From NCBI RefSeq assembly GCF_002356335.1, contig NZ_AP018165.1, positions 1,984,001 to 2,048,000 of the forward strand: a stretch of DNA of 64,000 nt, given 5' to 3'. The notes below the pieces were generated by a model. That model was not told where the DNA came from. It did no database searches and saw only the letters and a program-made list of their open reading frames with translations. The DNA is from [Mycobacterium] stephanolepidis. Its GTDB lineage: Bacteria; Actinomycetota; Actinomycetes; Mycobacteriales; Mycobacteriaceae. Each line of letters opens with the position of its first letter. Positions within the stretch are counted from its first letter, which is position 1. Of this stretch, positions 15,990 to 23,729 are shown piece by piece. The position numbers and the translations under genes are program-made.

Positions 15990-16834
15990 CGCGGGGGCCC
16001 GCTCTCCACGCGTGTACGCAGCGCGGCCAGTGGATCGTTGTGCTCGGTGTGCCAGTCCGAGTCCAGATACCAGGTGTAGCCGCCGTCGTGCAGGGTCGCG
16101 ATCTTCTCTCGGGTGGCGTCGAGATCTTTCCAATCGGTGGTGGTCTCATACACCACGTCATACGCGTCCGTGCACCCCAATTCGCCTCGTAGCGAGTGAA
16201 TCTCGCGCGCCGCATCCAGCCAGCGACCCAACGGCGGATTGGCGTCGAACTGTCCGTCGGCGGTGGTGATGTTCGGCAACAGCCCATCACAGCGGGCTGC
16301 GCGGGACATGGACTTGCGTGCCCCGCTCAAACCCACGCACCAGGTGGTGATGCGGGGTGTTTGTACCGGGCGGTCGGGCACCATAAGCGTCGTCGGCGTC
16401 ACCCGGTAGTGCCTGCCCTCGTAACCGAACGGTTGGCCGGCCCATAGACCGAACAGCACGTCGAGGCCCTCGTCCAGCAGTTCGGCGCGGGTCTTGCGGC
16501 CCTGATCGCGCTCAAACGCCAGCCAATTGTCATGCAGCGCACCCATTCCCACCGACAGGATGACACGGCCTCCGGACAACCGGTCCAGCGTCGCCGTAGT
16601 GGACGCCAGATCCCACGGCTTGCGGCGCGACAGCGGAGTGAGCATGGTGCCGAGCTTGATGCGGGTGGTGCGCATCGCCGCCGCGGTCAATGCCACCCAC
16701 GCGTCGACACCCCACACCGGCTCCCAGCCGAAGATCGCGTCCCAGCCCGCTTCCTCGGCCAGCGCGGCCAGCTCTGCGACATCGCCGGCGTCTCCCGTCG
16801 TCAGAACGATTCCATATTGCATACCGGCACGCAT
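15986..16834 (-). CDS. LLM-class (F420-dependent-type) flavin oxidoreductase
   Basis: A 282-residue TIM-barrel oxidoreductase of the luciferase-like superfamily. It has [31 protein letters not shown] at the start (split by the ATG 16822 alternative), [19 protein letters not shown] and [15 protein letters not shown], the pattern of mycobacterial F420-dependent enzymes. The frame is open to 17128, but that part overlaps cysQ antisense, so ATG 16834 is used. The stop shares bases with the restored DUF732 stop. It is inserted between the Rv2133c and cysQ homologues relative to M. tuberculosis. The substrate is unknown. Confidence 0.82.
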   Translation of the reverse strand: MRAGMQYGIVLTTGDAGDVAELAALAEEAGWDAIFGWEPVWGVDAWVALTAAAMRTTRIKLGTMLTPLSRRKPWDLASTTATLDRLSGGRVILSVGMGALHDNWLAFERDQGRKTRAELLDEGLDVLFGLWAGQPFGYEGRHYRVTPTTLMVPDRPVQTPRITTWCVGLSGARKSMSRAARCDGLLPNITTADGQFDANPPLGRWLDAAREIHSLRGELGCTDAYDVVYETTTDWKDLDATREKIATLHDGGYTWYLDSDWHTEHNDPLAALRTRVESGPPR

Positions 16835-16889
16835 GCGCGTGAGTATGCCGAGGAGGTCAGACAAATCCGGATCGGGTAATACTGACCGG

Positions 16890-17654
16890 GTGACTCTTTC
16901 CGATGCCGCGCTCGCCGCAGAACTCGCCCACGAAGCCGGACAGCTGCTGTTGCAGGTGCGTGCCGAGCTTGGGTTCGACGACCCGAAGGGTCTGGGGGCG
17001 GCCGGTGACAAGCGTGCCAACGCGCTGCTGCTGGAGCGGCTGGCGACCGAACGGCCCGCGGACTCGGTGCTCTCCGAGGAGGCCGTCGACGACAAGACCC
17101 GCCTCGGCGCACAGCGGGTCTGGATCATCGACCCGCTCGACGGGACGCGCGAGTTCGGAATCGAGGGGCGCGACGACTGGGCGGTGCATGTCGCGCTGTG
17201 GCAGGCCGACGATCATGAAGGGTCGATCACCGACGCCGCGGTGGCGCTGCCCGGACTGGATACCGTGTTCCGCACCGACGAGACCCGGGTGACCCTTTCG
17301 GCGCGCGCTGACACGGATCCGATCCGGGTGGTCGTCAGTGCCAGCCGGGCACCGAAGTTCCTCACCGATATGGCCGAGCGGCTCAACATGGAGCTCATTC
17401 CGATGGGGTCGGCCGGGGCCAAGGCCATGGCGGTCGTGCGCGGTGAAGCCGACGCCTATCTCCATGGCGGCGGCCAATGGGAATGGGACTCCGCGGCCCC
17501 GGCCGGGGTGGTGCTGGCATCCGGACTGCACGCCTCCCGGCTCGACGGGTCCCCGCTGCGGTACAACGAGTCACATCCGTATCTGCCGGATCTCATCATG
17601 TGCCGGGCCGATTTGGCGCCGTTGCTGCTGGACGCGGTCGCCGGACGCGCCTAA
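16890..17654 (+). CDS. cysQ: 3'-phosphoadenosine 5'-phosphate / inositol-type phosphatase CysQ
   Basis: A 254-residue Mg-dependent phosphatase of the inositol monophosphatase family, acting in sulfate assimilation by removing PAP. The metal-site signatures are [21 protein letters not shown] and the C-terminal [16 protein letters not shown]. The start is GTG 16890, in a 55-base gap from the divergent LLM gene. The stop overlaps the stop of the convergent membrane protein gene by 4 bases. Rv2131c homologue; the context near mshC agrees. Confidence 0.92.
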   Translation: MTLSDAALAAELAHEAGQLLLQVRAELGFDDPKGLGAAGDKRANALLLERLATERPADSVLSEEAVDDKTRLGAQRVWIIDPLDGTREFGIEGRDDWAVHVALWQADDHEGSITDAAVALPGLDTVFRTDETRVTLSARADTDPIRVVVSASRAPKFLTDMAERLNMELIPMGSAGAKAMAVVRGEADAYLHGGGQWEWDSAAPAGVVLASGLHASRLDGSPLRYNESHPYLPDLIMCRADLAPLLLDAVAGRA

Positions 17655-18049
17655 CCGCTCGGTGCCGCGTCGTCGTCGAGGCGGAGCTGGCGCTCGCGTA
17701 ACCATAGGTAAAGAGGTATCCCGCAGCCGATCCCTACGAGGATTGACACCGGGAACAGCAGCCACCAGTAGGGGGTTCGGGTGCGCCGGTGGTCGCCAAT
17801 CGCCCAGGCCCAGAACGCCACCAGCACCACGCCGATATCGCCGAAAAGCTGCGAGGAAGGCCAGTTGGCAAACCAGGATGTGAAGAAGAGCTTCGCATCG
17901 GGACCATGCTGGATACAGAATCCGATGGCAGAGCCGTTGAGCCCCACGAAGCTGATAATGGCCAGCGCGAGCATCACCCGCTCAAGTGTGCGAGTGCGTT
18001 GGCGCTGAGGGGTTTTAGCCCCGGTGGTGTTGGCTGTGGAGTGGGTCAT
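17651..18049 (-). CDS. Small multi-pass membrane protein (DUF2834-like)
   Basis: A 132-residue protein with three hydrophobic helices (around residues 25-45, 68-88 and 93-115) and a conserved-looking [32 protein letters not shown] split over helix 2, similar to DUF2834 proteins. It starts 4 bases after the stop of the phytoene-desaturase-like gene, so the two form an operon. It might anchor or assist that oxidoreductase (inference). The exact family is uncertain. Confidence 0.65.
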   Translation of the reverse strand: MTHSTANTTGAKTPQRQRTRTLERVMLALAIISFVGLNGSAIGFCIQHGPDAKLFFTSWFANWPSSQLFGDIGVVLVAFWAWAIGDHRRTRTPYWWLLFPVSILVGIGCGIPLYLWLRERQLRLDDDAAPSG

Positions 18050-18053
18050 CGAA

Positions 18054-19772
18054 TCACTCCGCCACGCCGGCGCTCAGTGGGCGATTGCGCGTTGCGATTG
18101 CTTTACTGAATTCGAGTGCATCCCAACCAGTTTCGACTGGCGTGAGATCGCCGGGATTCACAAATCGCGCTCCGCCGCGTACTTCGCGCTGTAGGTCACG
18201 CCCCGTGATCGCACTGGCCGCCCATCGCCCGCTCAGCAGCGCCGCCTCTGTGCCGGGGCCCCATGAGGTACTTGAGCCAACGAGGAACAGTCCCTCGATC
18301 TCGGTGCGAACGCCTGGCCGTAGCGGACCGAACTGCCGTGTGTTGAATTCGATTCCGTACGCGGAGCCCTCCGAGGATCGGGTGTAGCGCTCCTGGGTCA
18401 GCGGTGTGCTGGCCTCGCGGTAGACGATCGAGTCTTCGAGACCGGGGAACACCGTGGCGGCACGTTTGATGAGGATATCGGTGAGGTCTTCCTTCATCTG
18501 CTGGTATTCGGGCACGCGGCGATACGAGGACTCCGATCCTGGTTCGATATGCCACAGCCGTGGGTTGTACGGCAAGGGCAGCATGATCTCGATCGAGGAG
18601 TGCCCGGGCGGCGCATAGCGGGTGCCGTGAGGATCTTTCAGGTTCGAGCAATGAATGTATGCCGGGGCGAGGTCGCGAATCAGGTCCAGCCATTCCTGCG
18701 GCGTCAGGTCCGGGGCACTGATGCGCCGCTCCAACTCGTCGAAGTCGACCAGTGTCGGGAAAACGAATGCGTCCCGGGGTGGCGTCGTCTCGGTGAGATT
18801 GAGGCTGGAACCGATGTACACGTTGAAGAACGGCAGGGCCATGCGGTATTTCTCGACGCGCCGCACCGTGCGACTCTTCACGTGTTCGTGCCCGACAAGA
18901 TCACGGTACGTCTTCTTGATGTCGGCATTGGAGACGACGACGGCCGCGGAGAATTGTTGACCGTCCTCGAGGCGTACGCCGGTGACCGCGCCCGACTCGA
19001 TGATGATTCGGGAGACCGATGCGTTGGTGAGCACCTTGCCGCCCGCCGACCGCACGACATCGGCCAGATGTGCGGAGAGCACTTGGCCCCCACCCTTCGG
19101 ATACCAGGTTCCGCCCTCGATGAACATGGATTGGAACACCGCGTAAACGGCGAAGGGGAGTCTGCTGGGTGGTGCGTCGACGCTGCCGAACGGCGGGGAC
19201 AGGACGATCTGCAGGGCCGGGGAGAATCCGAAGAGCCGGAACACGCGCGACATGGGCAGGCCCAGCAGCGGGGCAGCGATACCCGAGCGCAAAACCCCCG
19301 CTGCGGTACGCCCCAGACTGGACAGGCCGCGGTCCCGGTCTAGTCCACGGCCGGCACGACGAACGAACGTGACGAACCGCCGGATCTTTCGTTCCTCGTC
19401 GGGAAACGCATCGATGAGCCGGGCGAGGTAGTTGTCCCATCCTCGCGGCGTGGTGAATGTGTGCCCCGGCAGCGTGTACGTCTCGACTCCCTTGCGGTCG
19501 AGTTCGATAAATTCCACGCGGCCTTCACCGCCCAGACTCGTGAACAACGCAGGAAGAATGCCGTCCGGGCCGCAGTCGCCCATGTGGTGCACGCCGACAT
19601 CCCACTCCCACTCACGTTTACGCCGGAACACATGAGATGAGCCACCGATAACGTCGTACTGCTCGAGGACCAGCACCTTCTGACCGATTGCGGCGAGGTG
19701 CGCAGCCGCCGAGATGCCACCGAGACCGGACCCGATGACGATCGCGTCCCATTTTTCTGCTGCCTGCTGCAT
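18054..19772 (-). CDS. Phytoene-desaturase/carotenoid-isomerase-like flavoprotein
   Basis: A 572-residue FAD-dependent oxidoreductase. The N-terminal dinucleotide fold reads DAIVIGSGLGGISAAAHLAAIG and VLVLEQYDVIGGSSH. The C-terminal family signature is LFLVGSSTSWGPGTEAALLSGRWAA. It resembles CrtI/CrtISO and retinol-saturase-like enzymes that act on polyene or prenyl substrates. The ATG at 19772 is preceded by GGAGGAG; the frame stays open to 19994 without support. No crtB or crtE is nearby, so carotenoid synthesis is not implied. The predicted promoter with a palindromic operator lies 70-105 bases upstream. It is inserted between the cysQ and mshC homologues relative to M. tuberculosis. Confidence 0.85.
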   Translation of the reverse strand: MQQAAEKWDAIVIGSGLGGISAAAHLAAIGQKVLVLEQYDVIGGSSHVFRRKREWEWDVGVHHMGDCGPDGILPALFTSLGGEGRVEFIELDRKGVETYTLPGHTFTTPRGWDNYLARLIDAFPDEERKIRRFVTFVRRAGRGLDRDRGLSSLGRTAAGVLRSGIAAPLLGLPMSRVFRLFGFSPALQIVLSPPFGSVDAPPSRLPFAVYAVFQSMFIEGGTWYPKGGGQVLSAHLADVVRSAGGKVLTNASVSRIIIESGAVTGVRLEDGQQFSAAVVVSNADIKKTYRDLVGHEHVKSRTVRRVEKYRMALPFFNVYIGSSLNLTETTPPRDAFVFPTLVDFDELERRISAPDLTPQEWLDLIRDLAPAYIHCSNLKDPHGTRYAPPGHSSIEIMLPLPYNPRLWHIEPGSESSYRRVPEYQQMKEDLTDILIKRAATVFPGLEDSIVYREASTPLTQERYTRSSEGSAYGIEFNTRQFGPLRPGVRTEIEGLFLVGSSTSWGPGTEAALLSGRWAASAITGRDLQREVRGGARFVNPGDLTPVETGWDALEFSKAIATRNRPLSAGVAE

Positions 19773-19837
19773 TGAGGGCTCCTCCGGCGCTCGTGGTGGT
19801 GCGACGCGTCTGGCGATCCGCACCGGGAAAACCGATC

Positions 19838-19877
19838 GGTCTACCGGAAGTAGACCAGTCGATATACCTGGGGTCAA
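19838..19877 (-). promoter_or_regulatory. Predicted promoter with palindromic operator over the -10 box
   Basis: On the minus strand, TTGACC (19877-19872) and TCTACT (19854-19849) are separated by exactly 17 bases, a good SigA-type promoter. A perfect inverted repeat GGTCTAC-N5-GTAGACC (19838-19856) covers the -10 element. A dimeric repressor, for example of the TetR family, binding there would block transcription of the desaturase-like operon. No regulator gene is adjacent. Confidence 0.65.
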
Positions 19878-19923
19878 GTACCTCACGCACCGAGGCAACC
19901 CGGCGGCCCAATAAGCTGTGCGC

Positions 19924-21174
19924 ATGCAGTCGTGGGCGTCGCCGCCAGTTCCTGAGCTCGACGGTCGTGGTCCGCAGCTGCGGCTGTACGACACCGCCGA
20001 TCGTCAGGTGCGGCCGGTGACGCCGTCGTCCGGTCCGGGATCCAGCGCGACCATGTACGTGTGTGGCATCACCCCCTATGACGCCACCCATCTGGGCCAC
20101 GCCGCAACGTATCTCACGTTCGACCTGATCTATCGGCAATGGCTCGACGCGGGCCTAGACGTGCATTACGTACAAAACGTCACCGACATCGACGACCCGC
20201 TCTTCGAACGTGCCGATCGCGATGGCATCGATTGGCGCGAGCTGGGGGACCGGGAAACCGACTTGTTCCGGGGTGACATGACCGCGCTGCGGGTGTTGCC
20301 GCCACGGGAGTATGTGCGCGCCACCGAGTCGATTGCCTGCATCGTCGAACTGGTCGAGAAGATGCTGGCTTCGGGCGCCGCGTACGTCGTGGACGATCCC
20401 GAGTATCCGGACGTCTACTTCCGGGTCGACGCCACCGAGCAGTTCGGCTACGAGTCGGGATACGACATCGAGACCATGTCACGGCTGTTCGCCGAACGCG
20501 GCGGCGATCCGGACCGGCCCGGCAAGGCCAATGAACTGGATGCTCTGCTCTGGCGCGCAGCGCGGCCGGGAGAGCCGAGCTGGGAGGCTTCGTTCGGATC
20601 GGGCCGCCCGGGCTGGCATGTCGAGTGCTCGGCGATCGTGTTGCGCGAGCTCGGTGCCGGTATCGACATCCAGGGCGGCGGCAGCGACCTGATTTTCCCG
20701 CACCACGAATACAGTGCCGCGCACGCTGAAGCCGTTACGGCGCAACGCCGTTTCGCGCGACACTATGTGCACGCCGGGATGATCGGCTGGGACGGGCACA
20801 AGATGTCCAAGAGCCGGGGGAACCTGGTGAAGGTTTCGGTGTTGACGGCCGACGGCGTGGATCCGGCGGCGATCAGGCTCGGGCTGTTGGCCGGCCACTA
20901 TCGCGCCGACCGGTCCTGGAGTGATGCCGTGCTCTCCGATGCACAGGCCCGGCTGGCCCGTTGGCGCCACGCGGTGGCACTGCCCGCCGCGCCGAGCGCC
21001 CGCGACGTGGTGTCTCGGGTGCGGCGCTATCTCGCCGATGATCTCGATACGCCAAAAGCGCTTGCCGCGCTGGATAACTGGGTGACCGATGCGCTGGCAT
21101 ACGGCGGACACGATGCTGCGGCGGGCGCACACGTACGTCATGCGGTGGATGCCCTACTGGGAGTGCAGCTGTAG
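19924..21174 (+). CDS. mshC: Cysteine:glucosaminyl-inositol ligase MshC (mycothiol synthesis)
   Basis: A 416-residue class I aminoacyl-tRNA-synthetase-like ligase that joins cysteine to GlcN-inositol using ATP. Signatures are [20 protein letters not shown] (with the zinc-binding Cys and a HIGH-like HLGH), [10 protein letters not shown] and [16 protein letters not shown] for zinc, and [11 protein letters not shown] (KMSKS). The start is ATG 19924; GTG 19918 is possible. It lies divergently from the desaturase-like operon and is followed by the SDR gene, the Rv2130c-Rv2129c order. Cysteinyl-tRNA synthetase is the paralogue, but length and context favour MshC. Confidence 0.95.
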   Translation: MQSWASPPVPELDGRGPQLRLYDTADRQVRPVTPSSGPGSSATMYVCGITPYDATHLGHAATYLTFDLIYRQWLDAGLDVHYVQNVTDIDDPLFERADRDGIDWRELGDRETDLFRGDMTALRVLPPREYVRATESIACIVELVEKMLASGAAYVVDDPEYPDVYFRVDATEQFGYESGYDIETMSRLFAERGGDPDRPGKANELDALLWRAARPGEPSWEASFGSGRPGWHVECSAIVLRELGAGIDIQGGGSDLIFPHHEYSAAHAEAVTAQRRFARHYVHAGMIGWDGHKMSKSRGNLVKVSVLTADGVDPAAIRLGLLAGHYRADRSWSDAVLSDAQARLARWRHAVALPAAPSARDVVSRVRRYLADDLDTPKALAALDNWVTDALAYGGHDAAAGAHVRHAVDALLGVQL

Positions 21175-21183
21175 CGTCGGGCC

Positions 21184-22065
21184 ATGGGTTCAACGCTGAA
21201 CAACATTGCCGGCAAGACAGTCATGATCACCGGCGGCGCCGGCGGCATCGGTGTGGAAGTCGCACACAGATTGCACGCCAAGGGTGCCAACCTTGTGCTG
21301 ACCGATCTGGACGAGACAAAGCTTGCGGCGGTTGCCGACGATCTGGGCCGGGATCGAGTATTGGTGGCGGTCGCCGACGTGTGCGATCTGGCAGCGCTGG
21401 AAGGGGCCGTCGCCCAGGCGGTCGAGCGATTCGGCGGCATCGACGTGGTGCTGGCGAACGCGGGCCTGCTGACGTTCGGCTCGGTGCTGCAGGTGGACCC
21501 GGCGACCTTCAAGAAGCTGATCGATGTCAACGTCCTCGGGGTGTTTCACACGGTGCGCGCAGCATTGCCCTCGGTGATCGAGCGCAAGGGCTATGTGCTC
21601 ATCGTGTCTTCCCTGGCCGCCTACGCGGCGGCACCGGGGGTCACGGCGTACAACGCCTCCAAGGCCGCCGTCGAACACTTCGCGAACGCGTTGCGTCTGG
21701 AGGTGGCGCATCGAGGTGTTGACGTGGGTTCGGCGCACATGTCGTGGATCGACACCTCGATGGTGAACGATCAGAAGGCCGACCTGTCGGCGTTCTCGGA
21801 GATGCTGACCCGGCTGCCACCGCCATTGAGAACCGTGACGTCTGTCGAAGCCTGCGGTAAGGCTTTCGTGAAGGGCATCGAAAAGCGGCGTCGGCGCATC
21901 AACTGCCCCGGCTGGGTGGGGGTGACCCGCTGGCTCAAACCGGTGTTGTCGACATCGCTCGGCGAACTGCCCATGCGGGGCATGATTCCCGAGATCCTGC
22001 CCCGCATGGACGCCGAGGTGGCCGCTCTACAGCGCGCCGCCCGTGGTGACGTTGGCGGCGCCTGA
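21184..22065 (+). CDS. Short-chain dehydrogenase/reductase (Rv2129c homologue)
   Basis: A 293-residue classical SDR. The NAD(P)-binding glycine motif is TGGAGGIG at residues 16-23, with NAG in DVVLANAGLL, catalytic Ser in VLIVSSLAAY and YNASK as the catalytic Tyr-Lys. The C-terminal extension WLKPVLSTSLG is typical of mycobacterial members. It starts 9 bases after mshC, so cotranscription is likely. The substrate is unknown; mycothiol linkage is only positional. Confidence 0.9.
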   Translation: MGSTLNNIAGKTVMITGGAGGIGVEVAHRLHAKGANLVLTDLDETKLAAVADDLGRDRVLVAVADVCDLAALEGAVAQAVERFGGIDVVLANAGLLTFGSVLQVDPATFKKLIDVNVLGVFHTVRAALPSVIERKGYVLIVSSLAAYAAAPGVTAYNASKAAVEHFANALRLEVAHRGVDVGSAHMSWIDTSMVNDQKADLSAFSEMLTRLPPPLRTVTSVEACGKAFVKGIEKRRRRINCPGWVGVTRWLKPVLSTSLGELPMRGMIPEILPRMDAEVAALQRAARGDVGGA

Positions 22066-22079
22066 CACTCACCGATTGA

Positions 22080-22094
22080 TACCCACTACGGGTA
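22080..22094. promoter_or_regulatory. RicR/CsoR-type copper operator (upstream of LpqS-like gene)
   Basis: TACCCACTACGGGTA is an exact match to TACCC-N5-GGGTA, the palindrome described for the copper-responsive repressor RicR of M. tuberculosis. A TTGATA at 22076-22081 may be the -35. It probably controls the LpqS-like gene and the three following secreted-protein genes. Confidence 0.82.
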
Positions 22095-22132
22095 TGGGGT
22101 GTAGGTGTACCGTGAAGTGATGGCACCCGGCG

Positions 22133-22534
22133 GTGAACGCGGGCTTCGGCATCGCATCGGTGATGCTGCGGGCCCTGCTGATCATCGCGGTCGTACTGGT
22201 GCCGGTGCTGAAGTGTCCCGCGGCGCGGGACGCGGCCGCTGGAACCACGGGCACGTCGGCTGCATCTGTTCACCTCGCTGAGGTGCCGTATGTGCTCGCT
22301 TCTCTGCCCGGTGCCGAAGATCATCACGACTGTTACCCGCTGCCCGCGGTCATCGCGGCGGCGTCCGGCGTGTTCTCGGGGTGGGCCATCGCGCTCACGG
22401 TCGTGGCGTTCGTGGCACTCGCGGTGTACACGATGTGGCGCCCAACCGCGCACGGTCCGCCGCGGGGGCAGCCCCACTGGTTGTTGAGCGACGGCACTGA
22501 TCGTCTCGTGCATTTTTGCGTGATGCGGCGCTGA
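22133..22534 (+). CDS. LpqS-like small exported/membrane protein of a copper regulon
   Basis: A 133-residue protein. The N-terminal hydrophobic segment LRALLIIAVVLVPVLKC could be a lipoprotein signal; a second helix is near residues 78-100. An EDHHDCYPLP segment offers His and Cys ligands, and the protein ends DRLVHFCVMRR, which resembles the C-terminus of M. tuberculosis LpqS (FCLARR). RicR-regulated lpqS in M. tuberculosis also follows a TACCC-N5-GGGTA site. The start is uncertain: GTG 22133, or ATG 22163 just before the hydrophobic segment. A role in copper handling at the envelope is inferred. Confidence 0.68.
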   Translation: MNAGFGIASVMLRALLIIAVVLVPVLKCPAARDAAAGTTGTSAASVHLAEVPYVLASLPGAEDHHDCYPLPAVIAAASGVFSGWAIALTVVAFVALAVYTMWRPTAHGPPRGQPHWLLSDGTDRLVHFCVMRR

Positions 22535-22666
22535 GCGCTTTCTGCATATCCGCCGCACTGCTAGCTCCCGACAGCACGCCCCATTGCCTCGCGGTGAGTT
22601 GCGATGCGCTGGCGTGTCACCAATCATGCATGACTCCAACACTTTTCAGACAAGGACACGATTATC

Positions 22667-23011
22667 GTGGCTACATCATCTTTGGCTGCGCCGCGCGCAG
22701 TCGCCGGTCGCCTTGGCGGATCGGCATTGGCGGCAGGGTTCGCCGCCATCGCGTTGGCGGTGCCTGCTTCCGCGGGTCCGACGCAACCCGGGCCGCAGGC
22801 GCCGGGTAACGCTCAGGCCCTGATTGCCGCATTGAAGCTCCGCGGTGATCAGGTCATCATCAACCGCAGTGGGCCGCTCAAGCCGCTGTCGCAGTGCACC
22901 GCAACCTCGGTGCGGGTCGGTCGGCACATTTACGACCAGGTGCCGCAGCGCAAGGGCCCGACAAAGCGCCAGCTGGCCTCCCACGTCATGTACGTCACCG
23001 TGCAGTGCTAG
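22667..23011 (+). CDS. Secreted two-Cys protein, paralogue 1 of 3
   Basis: A 114-residue protein with a Sec signal peptide ending VPASA and a mature N-terminus GPTQPG. The mature domain has ALIAALKLRGDQVII, then PLSQCTATSVR with an internal Cys, and ends MYVTVQC with Cys as the very last residue. The GTG start at 22667 is preceded by AAGG. It lies between two copper operators and is followed after 8 bases by a paralogue. Export with two cysteines suggests a disulfide or metal site, unproven. No named family was recognised beyond mycobacterial hypothetical proteins. Confidence 0.8.
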   Translation: MATSSLAAPRAVAGRLGGSALAAGFAAIALAVPASAGPTQPGPQAPGNAQALIAALKLRGDQVIINRSGPLKPLSQCTATSVRVGRHIYDQVPQRKGPTKRQLASHVMYVTVQC

Positions 23012-23019
23012 GGAACGTC

Positions 23020-23355
23020 ATGTACCGCAACATTTTTCCTTATCGGTCCATCGTGGCGGCAACAATCCTCGTGACGGGGCTGGGCGTCGCCACGTCTCCG
23101 GCCGCCTCGGCCGGTCCAGCGTCACCCGATGCGCTGCAGGTGATCACACAGTTGCAGCGCCAAGGTGACACGGTCGTTGTCCAGCGCACGGGCGACAAAC
23201 CGCTGCAGATGTGCGCCGTGACATCGGTGCGCGAAGGAGCGTCCCAATACTGGTGGACTCGGCCCCGTATTGCCGATCCCAACCGCGCGAAACGTGCCAA
23301 CGGAATGGGGACGCAGCTGATGTACCGCACCGCGTACGTCGACGTTCAATGCTGA
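23020..23355 (+). CDS. Secreted two-Cys protein, paralogue 2 of 3
   Basis: A 111-residue protein from ATG 23020. The signal peptide ends SPAASA and the mature protein starts GPASPD. It repeats the family pattern: ALQVITQLQRQGDTVVV, PLQMCAVTSVR, and a C-terminal AYVDVQC. The Trp-rich insert QYWWTRPR differs from its neighbours. The stop overlaps the next paralogue ATG by 7 bases, so translation is coupled. The frame is open upstream to 22894 but only as a shadow of paralogue 1. Confidence 0.8.
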   Translation: MYRNIFPYRSIVAATILVTGLGVATSPAASAGPASPDALQVITQLQRQGDTVVVQRTGDKPLQMCAVTSVREGASQYWWTRPRIADPNRAKRANGMGTQLMYRTAYVDVQC

Positions 23356-23690
23356 CCGTGCGCCGGGCGGCCCGCTTTCGTCGGTGTCCGTCGCCCGGAT
23401 CGACGCTCGTCGGGGCCGCACTTGTCGCGGCGTTGCTCGCGGCCCCGGTCGCCCAGGCCGGACCGGGTGCGCTTGGCGACGCCCAACAGGTCATCGATGG
23501 CCTCAAGGCTCAGGGCGACAAGGTCATCGTCACCAAGACCGGCAACAAGCCACTGTCGCACTGTGTGGCCACGCGGGTCCGCAAAGATCTCGACATCTTC
23601 GGCAACCCGCGCATCTACCCGAACATCTCGTCCGGCCCGACCAGGCGAGTGTGGCTGTACAGCGTGTATCACGTCGATATCCAGTGTTGA
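23349..23690 (+). CDS. Secreted two-Cys protein, paralogue 3 of 3
   Basis: A 113-residue protein from ATG 23349, which overlaps the preceding stop. The signal peptide ends APVAQA and the mature protein starts GPGALG. The family pattern is DAQQVIDGLKAQGDKVIV, PLSHCVATRVR and a terminal YHVDIQC. The gene ends 12 bases before the second copper operator and 39 bases before the copper ATPase, so the three paralogues sit inside a copper-responsive locus. Confidence 0.8.
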   Translation: MLTVRRAARFRRCPSPGSTLVGAALVAALLAAPVAQAGPGALGDAQQVIDGLKAQGDKVIVTKTGNKPLSHCVATRVRKDLDIFGNPRIYPNISSGPTRRVWLYSVYHVDIQC

Positions 23691-23694
23691 AGCC

Positions 23695-23723
23695 TTGACG
23701 TATACCCCCTGGGGGTATCTAAT
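23695..23723 (+). promoter_or_regulatory. Copper-ATPase promoter with RicR/CsoR operator in the spacer
   Basis: TTGACG (23695-23700) and TCTAAT (23718-23723) are 17 bases apart. The palindrome TACCCCCTGGGGGTA (23703-23717) fills the spacer exactly and matches TACCC-N5-GGGTA. A GGGGTAT half-site follows near 23725. The expected transcription start, about 7 bases after the -10, coincides with the ATG at 23730, so the transcript is probably leaderless. Confidence 0.82.
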
Positions 23724-23729
23724 CGGGGT

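Noticed and set aside
16835..17128. N-terminal extension of the LLM oxidoreductase
   Set aside because: It is antisense to cysQ and low-complexity Ser/Ala/Arg sequence. The barrel begins at MQYG.
18054..19772. Carotenoid biosynthesis cluster
   Set aside because: Only the desaturase-like gene is present. There is no crtE, crtB or crtY homologue nearby, so a carotenoid pathway is not supported here.
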